Assembly: GCA_035048495.1 (NCBI GenBank)
Contig: CM068553.1
Location: 13,269,190-13,333,189 of the forward strand
DNA length: 64,000 nt
Direction of reading: 5' to 3'
Origin: Euptelea pleiosperma
Lineage: Eukaryota; Streptophyta; Magnoliopsida; Ranunculales; Eupteleaceae
The translations under genes and the position numbers were made by a program. Below, piece by piece: positions 54,483-63,851 of this stretch; the first letter of the stretch is position 1, and the number at the start of each line of letters is the position of its first letter. The notes beneath the pieces were generated by a model that was given only the letters and a program-made list of their open reading frames with translations, did no database searches and was not told the DNA's origin.

Positions 54483-54744
54483 GGGTCAGGTTCGGGGGAC
54501 AACCATTTGGTGTACCCACGTAGAAGATGAATCAATGGCTGATTTTTGGTGAGGATGATCTCTATGGTGAAGAGATCATCCTCACAAAATTTCAACTCAT
54601 TCCAATATCCGTAGACTGGTTTAGAAGTTGAAGAATTATGGACCCGCCATTTTCACCGTGTAACTTGAAAGCCACATTAGATGGGGTTAGAAATTTCAAA
54701 ATTTCAAAATTGTTGTAAAAAATGCTGGTCCCCGAACCAGACCC
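54483..54744. mobile_element. MITE family F copy
   Basis: Ends GGGTCAGGTTCGGGG and CCCCGAACCAGACCC are inverted. Flanks are runs of A on both sides, so a target duplication cannot be proved. The interior is shortened compared with 45226-45608. Confidence 0.75.
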
Positions 54745-54769
54745 TAAAAAAACTTTACATCAATGAAAA

Positions 54770-55115
54770 TGGAGTAAAACATCTCTCACTGCCGACCACC
54801 CACAATATGAGTCACATGGCACACTCTTAGGATTACTGTATGGATGTTTGACCAATCCCTAGATGGACCTACAAGCCAAAAATAAGCCTAAGTAGTGATT
54901 TCAAACCTTTGGATCCTTGAACCCAAATAATGGTCAATATTACTCAAATTCTTCCAGTTAAAATCAATCCATTAAAATGACTGCAATCCAACGCTTAGAA
55001 ATCATTAATCAGGTTGACTTTTAGTTTGTAGGTCCACTTAAGGATTGGACAACCATGCATATAGTCAATGTCCTCTTAAAATGTGACACGTGGAAAATAT
55101 TGTGGGCAGTATGAA
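54770..55115. mobile_element. MITE family A copy
   Basis: Left 'ggagtaaaacatctctcact', 'caatatgagtcacatggcac', 'ggattactgtatggatgttt'; right 'ggacaaccatgcatatagtc' and 'atgtgacacgtggaaaatat'. The G-box is kept on the right end only. Confidence 0.6.
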
Positions 55116-55119
55116 AATC

Positions 55120-55508
55120 AACTTATTGACTTTAAAGATCAATTTCCTTATTGACAACATAATGAGCTTTTTCGACTTTTTGATTTTAGAACAAAATAGT
55201 GATTTATTTTATGTTTGAAAAGGGGTCCTTAGTTAATAACATAAAAGTCCTTTGACGTCATTTTCTCATTGATGCCAATGATTTTATTTTCCAAATAACG
55301 TCATTTTCCAAAGAAATGACGTAAACTAATTACGTGACTTTCAAAATGATGTATATATCTTAATTACCGTCATTGTTGGAAAGAATGACTTAATAATTCT
55401 AAGAAAAGGTCAATTAGTCAAGGAATGACATTGTAAAACTCCTATTACGTCATTTACTTTATAAATGACGTAAATTCGATGACGTGAAAACCCATATTTG
55501 TTGTAGTG
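55120..55508. mobile_element. CACTA element end with TGACGT subterminal repeats
   Basis: At 55504-55508 the minus strand reads CACTA, continuing CACTACAACAAATATGGG, a CACTA (En/Spm) terminus. Inside, 'tgacgtcattt', 'aaatgacgtaa' and 'gatgacgtga' recur in both orientations, as subterminal transposase-binding sites do. The other end is not found nearby, so this is a fragment. It ends exactly where copy 2 of the 430-bp repeat begins. Confidence 0.65.
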
Positions 55509-55933
55509 TTAATTCAGTTTCTCAATGCCACTTCGAGCCTAAACTAAAGTCTTGCTCGGTGACAAAGTTTTAGCCAAATTAATTCAATTAATATCCTACT
55601 TCAACGTCCTTTAAGTTACCTTCTTAGCGAGTGGGGAAGTTCAGAAACGGACAAATACGGTCTTTTAGTCTTCAGGCCATTAATGAGAGATGCATACCAC
55701 GACATCCTCAAAGCCTCATTAACACTCATATATAGGTTCAATTACAATTTGTTTGTCATAGGCTATTATGCCAAACAAAATATAGATATATTCCTTACCG
55801 TGTGGACCAAGCAGTTGTAGATGACTTGCATTACAAGTGAAAGCAATGCAACTCACTGCATTTGTATTAGAGTGCAAAATGCGTCCCAGTGCAGCGAACC
55901 AAGCATGGCCATAATGAATCACAAGCTATTATA
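55509..55933. repeat. 430-bp direct repeat, copy 2
   Basis: Partner of 53519-53946. 'cttagcgagtgggga', 'gatgcataccacgacatcct' and 'aaagcaatgcaactcactgc' recur in order. Confidence 0.75.
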
Positions 55934-56247
55934 AGATCCCAAAGCAAAGGCTTGAGCTCTAGAAGGAAAAAAAAAACGTGCTTGATCAATAAACACATAA
56001 ACATCCAGATCTAAACAAAACATAATAAGAATTAAGAAAACCATATATAATAGAAAATACTTCCCTTACTATGGCATTGATTTGATCAATTCGAATGATA
56101 TCAATACCATATATTACACATCCATATCCATAAAAGCTAAAATTCCACACTAATGGCTCCAACCATCTACATTGACATGCATGTATGACACACTATCGAC
56201 ACCATTGGCATCCGATAATATGAATACCATTCAAACATTGCTCTTAA
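55934..56247. other. UGT 3' flank
   Basis: AT-rich, with AATAAG-like words on the minus strand; likely holds the UGT 3' UTR. No other gene. Confidence 0.45.
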
Positions 56248-57782
56248 TTAACTAGCTTCTTGGTGTAGCACTTCTTCAATTAATCTTTCAAAGTTAACGT
56301 TAGAAGATCCTCCTGGACTTGTAGCTTCTTTTGCTCTCTTCTTCCACTCCATGGCCTTGTTCCTCAACTCCTTCCCCTTCTCTCCTTCCATCAGCTCCCT
56401 CGCAAGTGCCTCCACCTCCTCTCTCTTAACGTTATTATTGATCTCCATGCCGATCCCCCACTTAGTGCACAAATACAGGCAATTTATCTGTTGCTCCGCA
56501 AAGAAAGGCCAACAGATCATGGGCACTCCCTCACATATGCTTTCTAGTGTAGAATTCCACCCACAATGTGTTAAAAACCCTCCGATTGAAGGGTGTTTCA
56601 TAACTTGCTCTTGTGGGCACCAACCAGACAGTAAACCTCTTCCTCTAGTCTCCTCGACGAAGTCTTCCAAAACGTTTTCCGAACTGCCGTTTACAACATC
56701 ATGTCGAATGACCCATAGGAAGGGATACTTGCTATTTGCAATCCCCCAAGCGAACTCAGTCAATTGTTGGGGTGTCATAATTGCTAGGCTCCCAAAGTTC
56801 ACATACACAACTGACTTAGGATCTCTTTTATCTAGCCACTCTAAGCAGCTGCCGTCTTCTTTCCACAAATTCAATTCCATCGACTTCAATTGTGTCTGCG
56901 GTATTTGACGATCAAGCATCATGACTAGTGGACCAATGGTGTAAAGCTGGGAAAACTTGGATTTGATAGCATCTAATGCCTCCTTTTCCAAATCATCGAA
57001 CGTGTTGAGGATGAGACCCCTAGCATTGGAGGCCTTGTTCACTTGTTCCAAGTTGTAATTGAAAATGGCGTCGTAACGATCCGTTGTTCTAATGAAGGTT
57101 GGTAGATCCTTTAGTCGAATTCCTCTCATCCCTGGAATCCAATCGATGGGGGTGTCGAGATATCCATTACTTAAGCAACTCTCATCTACATATGACATGG
57201 AAACATGTAAGAGGAAAAGCATTGATAAATTGAACATTTTTCATGTTTTAATTTATAAGGACTGGATGATACATCGTACTTACCTTTTAATGGTATGTAG
57301 CCTCTTTCAATGAGCTCCCCACAGTGAAGGTAACCTAAGAGACCACAGGCACTAGGTGTAAAGAAGACTAGCTCTGGAATACCGAGCTCTTCGGCAACTT
57401 GTAACGTGAAGCCCATGAGTCCGTCGGATATTATAATTCTAACAGGAGGTACATCTGATGAACCATTAAGCTTCAGTATGAGACGGCGGAAAGGAGCAAC
57501 GGCAGCCCTTGGCATTGATATACATGCTGCCGGAAGGCCTAGTACGCTTCGATTGTCCGTAGGTGGCAAACCGTCGGGGATGGTTTCGAATCGGAAATCA
57601 TCCAAGCCCTTAAGAGAATCAAAGCCTTTAGAGTTCACCAGGCGTTGGTAGTTGAACTCAGTGTGGACAAAGGTGATGTGAATGCCTCTAAAATGGAGTA
57701 GCTTTGCTAGTTTGAGCATGGGGTTTATGTGGCCTTGGAGCGGCAAAGGAACACAAACCACGTGAGGCTTCACAGACCCCAT
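56248..57782 (-). CDS. UGT85-like UDP-glucosyltransferase (two exons)
   Basis: Family 1 glycosyltransferase, 478 residues after splicing. Exon 1 is 57782-57284, the intron 57283-57186 (98 bp, GTAAGT...TGTAG, phase 1), exon 2 57185-56248, stop TAA. UGTs transfer glucose from UDP-glucose to small molecules in the cytosol. Seen: catalytic H18 in PLPLQGHINPM; its helper D120 in IISDGLM; the PSPG box at 355-398 (WCPQEQV...THCGWNSTLESICEG...FFAEQ), which binds UDP-sugar. The splice falls in LK-D-ESCLSNGYLDTPIDW, the usual UGT85 position. Relatives glucosylate iridoids, cyanohydrins, terpenols or phenolics, so the acceptor is open. It is the only non-BAHD enzyme gene in the window and points towards BAHD-5. 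The initiator is the first ATG and gives the standard MGS(V)KPHVVCVP start. Confidence 0.93.
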
Positions 57783-57850
57783 TTCTCACTAGTAAATGGT
57801 GGAGAAGGGAAGGTTAATTTTATGGAGCATCCCCTTCAACAGCATATTTT

Positions 57851-57860
57851 CTTTATAGCG
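57851..57860 (-). promoter_or_regulatory. UGT TATA box
   Basis: The minus strand reads CGCTATAAAG, about 70 bp before the UGT ATG at 57782. A good spacing for a plant core promoter. Confidence 0.55.
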
Positions 57861-58230
57861 TAAGATCACACAGAAACCATGTGAATTGTACGTCAATATC
57901 AGCTTTTTTTATCGTTCTATGTAAAACCATCAACACAATTATGGCCTGAGCCACGGGGGTACTGTCGGCCATATCCTTGGTAATGTCCTCAAGAAGCCAG
58001 TCTGGCTGAGGGGACGCCTACGCCATGGGGTGAGATAAAGTTTGTGCCCGATGGGTTAAATTTTGGCCATGTCATTTCCATTTTACCCCCCACATAGCCT
58101 GTGGCCCTGTACATATGAGGCATAAGGCGCAGGTGGGGGTTCTTCAAATGTGAGATCCAAGAAGGGATGCCTATCCCGAGGTTACATACACGATCTCCAG
58201 TTCCTCTATTGCACCTGTGGCCATTAATAC
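57861..58230. other. UGT upstream region; no gene
   Basis: Includes 'ccccccacatagcct' and a 'ggtgggggttcttcaaatgt' stretch similar to common plant LTR edges, but without clear ends. Confidence 0.35.
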
Positions 58231-58234
58231 TTAA

Positions 58235-58415
58235 TTGGTATGTTTTGGGTTACACCAACGCTTAAAAATCATTAAGCAAGCTATTTTTTTGGTTTGTATG
58301 TCGTCCATCTGCCTAACATCCATAAGGTCAGAAATCTCTAAACACGTGCCACATGGCTCATATTGTGGTCAGTCAACGACTTTGCTAACTGCCGTTGGTC
58401 AGCAAAGTTATACTC
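58235..58415. repeat. MITE family A, right half
   Basis: 'caccaacgcttaaaaatcat', 'gtttgtatgtc', 'taacatccataaggtcagaa' and 'cgtgccacatggctcatatt', then the terminal 'agcaaagttatactc'. Confidence 0.5.
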
Positions 58416-58850
58416 GCGAATGTGCCACGTAGCATTTTTGGAGGGTGTACGTATATTTCGCGACGGGCTTGGAACCCACCCATGAGCCTTCATCATTAAT
58501 CCAAATATATTTGGTGTAACATTCTTTAATTATTGAGCCCTTATCTTAGTTGTTAATTAAGTTTGGATACGGCGGCAAAAGTTCGAGTATAATTCCGTTG
58601 CGAGCATGAAAAATTTGAATAATAATTTAGCCAAAAATTCTTTATTGTATTTTAGTTGTGTTTAATTAGTCAGTAGGCCCAGATGACAGCGGTGACTACC
58701 AAATATGCCGCGCTTCCGCAAATGAAGAGATCTCGGTATACCTTGTTACATCAAGACCCTGTTAAAAATTCACAACCAAGATTAAAGTTTAGGAGTGTTG
58801 ACGTACAACCAGATTAAACTTGCACGACTAGTAGACATACAATGAGATTA
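58416..58850. other. No gene seen
   Basis: Contains 'aaaagttcgagtataattcc', matching 8775-8795 ('aaaagttcgagtttaattcc'), so part is a dispersed repeat. No coding sequence. Confidence 0.35.
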
Positions 58851-58854
58851 CTTT

Positions 58855-59150
58855 GATTTTCATTGTGACAGAAGCATCTGTCAGAACGCTAGCTGTGATA
58901 CAATTTTTCATTATTGTGACAAACCATCTCCGGACACTCTTAGTGGCTGATGACTGATGACCGTATGGATGTTTGGCCAGTCCCTCAGACTGATGAGTGA
59001 TTTACAACCTTTGAATCTTTGCACCCTAGCTAATAATGCTCGAATTCTTACTGTTGAAATCAACCCATGAAAATAACTTCAATCGAATGGCTTGGAAATC
59101 ACAATTCAGGCTGATTTTTTGTTGCTGGTTTAGAGGTCCACTGAGTCGGA
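58855..59150. repeat. MITE family A, partly deleted
   Basis: 'cattgtgacagaagcatctg', 'gaccgtatggatgtttggcc', centre, then 'tttagaggtccactgag', where it joins the old BAHD-6 promoter. Related to 48457-48852. Confidence 0.55.
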
Positions 59151-59154
59151 GCAA

Positions 59155-59271
59155 ACGTTTTCCGTGGAAGAGGGATACAAATCTAGAGGTTTCCTGCCAT
59201 TAATCATTCTAACGACCATTGTAATCCTCATAATGTTGAATAACGGCCAAGGCTGAGGCTGTTAGGTGTTT
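59155..59271 (+). promoter_or_regulatory. Old BAHD-6 promoter segment, displaced by insertions
   Basis: 'gaccattgtaatcctcataa', 'tgttgaataacggccaaggc' and 'tgaggctgttagg' align with 41998-42057, directly before BAHD-5. In BAHD-6 this segment now lies about 2.5 kb from the ATG. Confidence 0.65.
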
Positions 59272-59304
59272 TTGTTTTTTTGATAACCCAGGTATCCCCA
59301 CACA

Positions 59305-61571
59305 AGGGATGGCAATGAATCGGATCAAACCCGAGATCCGATCGATCCAATTTGAAAAAATTGGATCCGGAACTTTATTTTTCGGTATTGAATCGGTACC
59401 GGGTCACAGATTGTCGATCCGATCGTTTGTCGGATCGATTCTGGATCGACCTTGTTCCGATCTGATATAGACCCGATATCTATACTATATATAATATATA
59501 TTATATAGATATATATTAAATTACTTAAAAGTATTTAAATCTGTATTATTTAAATATAATTACAAATGTATATATATCTATATAACAAAACACAGCAGCT
59601 GTCTCCCTCTCTTATAGGCTTCATATATCCAAGGGCCTATATCAACCCTTACAATAAAATTTAGATGGTTGGATTAATTTGACAGGAAAATTGTCTCCCC
59701 ACTTATACCTTTCTTATCGGTTTCACAAAAGATGGCCGAGATCTTATTCCCCAAATGAACTATGGATCTCAACCACTCACACCCAATTTTGGGAAATTCT
59801 TTGTAGGAGAGTGCCGAGGGCACGGGCCACCCACTATACATCTATATCTATATAACAAGACAAAGAAGTTGTCTCCCCATTTATACACCCTCTTATCTGT
59901 TTCAACAAAGAAGGGCCGAGATCTTATCCCCCATATGGATGGTGGATCTCAGCCACTCACACATGATTTTGGCAAATGCTTTGACAGGGAGTGCTGAGGG
60001 TACGGGCCACCTACTATCAATATAACAAGTGACTGTGGTTTTCTTGTACCCCCTCTTATCTTATATGGCTTCAATAATGAGTGGCTGAGATCCACTATGC
60101 TTCATATCGATGGCTGAGATTAACTCCTACCCGATTTTGACAAACACTTTGTTGGAAAGTGCTGCAAACGGGCCACCCACGAATATAACAAGACAACTCA
60201 GTTGTATCCTCTTATCTTATCCATCCATCTAATTTGGACGGTTAGATAAAGAGTGGTTGAGATCAAATCCATCGATCTAATGTGGATAGTTAGATTTCAG
60301 CCACTCAATCCGCCTCATTTGGCCTCAATTTATTCAAAATTTGAATTTCGACACCGTTATTTTTTGTTATTTCTATTATTTTTCCATTTCTCCCTCTGTG
60401 CGTTACAATCCGTTATAATGGAAAAAACGGTAACGCACCAGTCCGTTATACCGTTTGAGTGCTGAAGGCACCCATTTGCAAACGCTTTTGTCGGAGTGTG
60501 CCGTGGGCACAGGCCATTTACTAGTCTATATAACAAAACAGGACGGTTGTCTCCCCCTCTTATCTAGCTTCATAAAGGATGGCCGAGATCTTATCACACC
60601 AAATGGACGGTGGATCTTAGCCACTCACGTCCAATTTTGACAAACGCTTAGTCGATGAGTACCGAGGGCACGGGTCACCTACTATTTACCTACATATAAG
60701 GAATGAAATGGGTTGGATTTACATATAGCCCAAGGGTCATTATGCCGCAAGAGGGTTGTTACCGTTAAAACAGATTGAAATGGCCAGGGGTAAAAATGAA
60801 TTATAATGGATTTTAAGGATTTTAACGGAAAAAGTGGTCCTGAAATTCAAAATTTAAAATTTGAAATTTAAAAATTTAAAATTTAAAATTTTTAAAAAAT
60901 AGAATTTAACTGAAATTTAATAGTTTTCTTCTACCCCTCTTATCTTATATGGCTTCAATAATGAGTGGCTGAGATCCACTATGCTTCATATCGATGGCTG
61001 AGATTAACTCCCACCCGATTTTGACAAACACTTCGTCGAAAAGTGCCACGGGCTCCGGCCACCCATGCATATATCAAGACATCTCAGTTGTATTCTCTTA
61101 TCTTATCCATCCATCTAGTGTGGATGGTTAGATTTCAACCACTCAATCCGCCTCATTTGACCTCAATTTATTCAAAATTTAAATTTTAACACTGTTATTT
61201 TTTGTTATTTTCTCATTTCTCCCTCTGTGCGTTACAATCCGTTATAACAGCCGTTATAATGGAAAAAACGGTAACGCCCCAGTCCGTTTTACCATTTGAG
61301 TGCCGAAGTCACCCAATTTTTGTAAACGCTTTTGTCGGAGAGTGCTGTCGGCATGGGCCATTTACTATTCTATATAACACAACATATTGGTTGTCTCCCT
61401 ACTGATACCTCCTCTTATAAGCATCAACAAAGAAGGGCTGAGATCGGATCGGATCGGACCCGGAACCGATCTAATTTTATTGATCCGATCGGTCCGATCG
61501 ATTGGACTTCTTATCGGATCGGTAACAAATCAGCACCAATCCGACTCGAACCGATCCATTGCCAGACCCTA
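59305..61571. mobile_element. DNA transposon-like element with GGATCGG-rich ends, 8-9-bp target duplication
   Basis: Left end 'agggatggcaatgaatcgga' and right end 'gatccattgccagacccta' are inverted. CCCCACACA flanks both sides (59296-59304 and 61572-61580). Sub-ends are rich in GATCGG/CCGATC words (59330-59470, 61440-61560). The length of the duplication suggests hAT or Mutator; no transposase is present. Confidence 0.65.
59565..61385. repeat. Array of about eight Helitron-end-like units
   Basis: A unit starting TCTATATAACAA and ending 'gggcacgggccac...cta' is repeated with decay, starting at about 59576, 59848, 60018, 60182, 60524, 60920, 61068 and 61370. In between come 'gttgtctccccctcttat', 'gagatc', 'cagccactcac' and 'aattttgacaaa'. 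Near each 3' end is a hairpin GTGCC-gag-GGCAC about 10 bases before CTA(GT), as in Helitrons. Family D pieces are inserted at 60385-60460, 60745-60920 and 61215-61305. Confidence 0.55.
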
Positions 61572-61671
61572 CCCCACACACATCACTAGTCCTACGGTTG
61601 TGCGCGCTTACCCAAGCCTTCCCGTACACAAAACGTGGTTTACGCAGGGGGGGCGGGGCTGTTAGGTGTTT

Positions 61672-61754
61672 CTTTTTTAAACCTTGGTTTGGAGAGGTAT
61701 TTGGCATTGCACATTCCTGCTGCTGCTCTCTCAGTCTAACTCACTCAGTCTGAT
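61672..61754 (+). promoter_or_regulatory. BAHD-6 proximal leader
   Basis: 'ggcattgcacattcctgctg' and 'ctgctctctcagtc' match the BAHD-5 leader at 42064-42115. The TATATAT seen in BAHD-5 is absent here ('tgcacattcctgc' in place of 'caccttatatattc'), so no clear TATA remains. Confidence 0.5.
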
Positions 61755-63155
61755 ATGGAGTCGTCATCTCACAAAGACACAGTGAAGGTGGTCGAGCTTT
61801 GCCGAGTGTCTCCACCACCAGCCTCAGTCGCCCAAACTTCTCTCCCTCTCACCTTCTTCGATCTGCTCTGGATACCGCGGCCACCCTCCGAATGCCTTTA
61901 CTTCTACAACTTACCCACCTCAAATACTCACTTCACACATTCTCTCCTTCCCCAACTCAAACACTCACTCTCCCTCACCCTCCAACACTTCTATCCTCTA
62001 TCTGGAAAACTGATATGGTCACCCGAATTTGACAAACCTGTCATCCGTTACGTTGAAGGTGACTCAGTGTCTGTAACCGTGGCCGAGTCTGATAGCGATT
62101 TCAACCATCTCTTAAGCAACCATGTACGTAATGCGAATGAGTCCCATCCTCTCGTCCCTCCCTTGCTGGTATCCGGTGCACTAGTCCCAGTGATGACGGT
62201 GCAACTCACCCTGTTCCCGAATTCCGGCATATCCGTTGGAATCACAACACACCATGCGGTCTGTGACGGGAGAACGGCTATAGAGTTCATGAAATCATGG
62301 GCTTCGGTTTGTAGATTAGGAGACACGCCTTTGTTAACCGAGTCGCTACCTTTCTATGACAGGACTGTAATCACGGACCCGGGTGAAATCGAGAAGATAT
62401 ACTTGAAGGAGCTAATCAATTGCAAATTCATCCATTCTGAGTCCGAGTCAAAGTCAAACCCCACTTACCGTAATTTTAAGGTCTTGGACGTTAGAAAACA
62501 ACCCAACGCTGTACGAGCAACATTCGAGCTGGGTCGAGCTGACCTTGCGAGACTCAGGCAGTCAGTCTTGGCTCGACGCAAGAAGGATGGGGAAGAGACA
62601 CCAACATTTTACATATCGACCTTCGTGCTAACGTGCGCCTATACATGGGTTTGCTTGGCTAAAGCGGGGCAAGATGGTAGTCGTGATAATAAGGTCTACA
62701 TTCGCTTTACCGTGGATTGCAGGGCCCGATTAGACCCTCCTATCCCTGCAACGTACTTTGGTAACTGTGTCAGGCGTTGTACAGCAAACGCAGAGAGGAG
62801 TGATATAATGGGAGAAGATGGGATCGCCTTCGCAGTTGATGCGATTAGAGAGGCGATTAAAGGGCTGGACAACGGAGTTCTGAGAGGTGCAGAGGGGTGG
62901 CTTTCAGGCTTATTTTCTTCAGATGCGAGGGGACTTGTTACGGTTACCGGGTTAACTCGGTTCGGAAGTAACGAGGCGGATTTTGGATGGGGAAGGCCAA
63001 AGATGGTGGAGATGACATCGATCTACAAAACCGGAGCAATTTCTCTCATGAACAGCAGTAACGGAGATGGTGGGGTTGAGATTAGCTTGGTTCGCAACAG
63101 GAATGAAATGGATGCTTTTGCGTCTACGTTCGTTAATTCTCTTAATGCTCTTTGA
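61755..63155 (+). CDS. BAHD-6: BAHD acyltransferase, anthocyanin/phenolic glucoside acyltransferase clade
   Basis: 466 residues, single exon, intact. HxxxD is H167-A-V-C-D171 (HHAVCDGRTAIEF), with Cys in place of the Ala of BAHD-1 and BAHD-5. YFGNC starts at Y334 and DFGWG is 409-413. It departs from BAHD-5 in several otherwise fixed places: GSNEADFGWG for GFYETDFGWG, and TSIYKTGAISL for TSIDRTGAISL, close to the C-terminal face of the active-site tunnel. These could alter substrate choice or mark relaxed selection. Likely role: acyl transfer from acyl-CoA to a glycoside sugar in the cytosol. Its promoter was split by a 2.4-kb insertion at 59272-61656, so expression may differ from BAHD-5. 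Confidence 0.93.
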   Translation: MESSSHKDTVKVVELCRVSPPPASVAQTSLPLTFFDLLWIPRPPSECLYFYNLPTSNTHFTHSLLPQLKHSLSLTLQHFYPLSGKLIWSPEFDKPVIRYVEGDSVSVTVAESDSDFNHLLSNHVRNANESHPLVPPLLVSGALVPVMTVQLTLFPNSGISVGITTHHAVCDGRTAIEFMKSWASVCRLGDTPLLTESLPFYDRTVITDPGEIEKIYLKELINCKFIHSESESKSNPTYRNFKVLDVRKQPNAVRATFELGRADLARLRQSVLARRKKDGEETPTFYISTFVLTCAYTWVCLAKAGQDGSRDNKVYIRFTVDCRARLDPPIPATYFGNCVRRCTANAERSDIMGEDGIAFAVDAIREAIKGLDNGVLRGAEGWLSGLFSSDARGLVTVTGLTRFGSNEADFGWGRPKMVEMTSIYKTGAISLMNSSNGDGGVEISLVRNRNEMDAFASTFVNSLNAL

Positions 63156-63345
63156 TTTGCTGATGGTTTACTACGTAAGGTTGTTTTTTTTTTTTTTTGT
63201 GTGAACTACTACGAGTAATGTGTGTATTTGTTTGTGTGGGCCCAAATGAGGCCTTGTGGTGTAATTATTGAAATTTGAGTAAGCAAGCACCATGCCTATT
63301 TTGCCTATGTCTTCAAACAATCTAGAAGGAGAAAGTGTAATAATA
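63156..63345 (+). promoter_or_regulatory. BAHD-6 3' flank
   Basis: Contains 'gtgggcccaaatgaggcctt' (63236-63255) and 'gagtaagcaagcaccatgcc', the conserved post-BAHD block. Confidence 0.55.
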
Positions 63346-63805
63346 CACTACTAGAAAAAGCTCTTACATAGGGCGTCGTTTTTTTTCCAGACGAATCGAC
63401 GTTGATTCGACGTTAAAAGCCAAAGGGAAACATCGTCGGTTATCCAACGATGCATACATGCCATCAATAAACACATATGGCGTCGATTTTTCCAAAAACC
63501 ACATTTCTAAAAATTGATGCCATATCCTTTTTTTCAGACAAATCTGATTCTGCTTTGTGGGCTATCCCACAATTACTTGCCACAATTATCTGCAGTACAC
63601 AATGTTCTCATTTTTTATTTTTTTTTTGAATTGATGCACATTAAATGGATACACAATTATTAATACATTAAACACACATTAAACGGACACACAATTTCAT
63701 TCATACACACAAACTCTTCTACGTCACCTATCCCATAATTACCTGCAGTATACAATGTTCTCATTCCAATGGACTCACGGATATTCTCATTCAAATTGAT
63801 GGACG

Positions 63806-63851
<46 letters not shown>

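Larger units (their letters stand above)
59272..61656 (-). mobile_element. Retroposon-like insertion with 15-bp target duplication
   Basis: GGCTGTTAGGTGTTT occurs at 59257-59271 and again at 61657-61671. Directly inside the left copy is a T-rich run ('tttgttttttt'), which is a 3' A-tail on the minus strand. A long variable target duplication plus A-tail is the mark of LINE-driven insertion of a SINE or similar. Only about 120 bp (59272-59304 and 61572-61656) is the retroposon; the remainder is a later insertion. Confidence 0.6.

Noticed and set aside
57406..57651. 81-residue + frame across UGT exon 1 (and 56351-56908 across exon 2)
   Set aside because: Antisense shadows of the UGT coding sequence, which has the intact catalytic motifs.
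63660..63848. Frame starting MCVCVCVCVC
   Set aside because: Translation of an (AC)n microsatellite.
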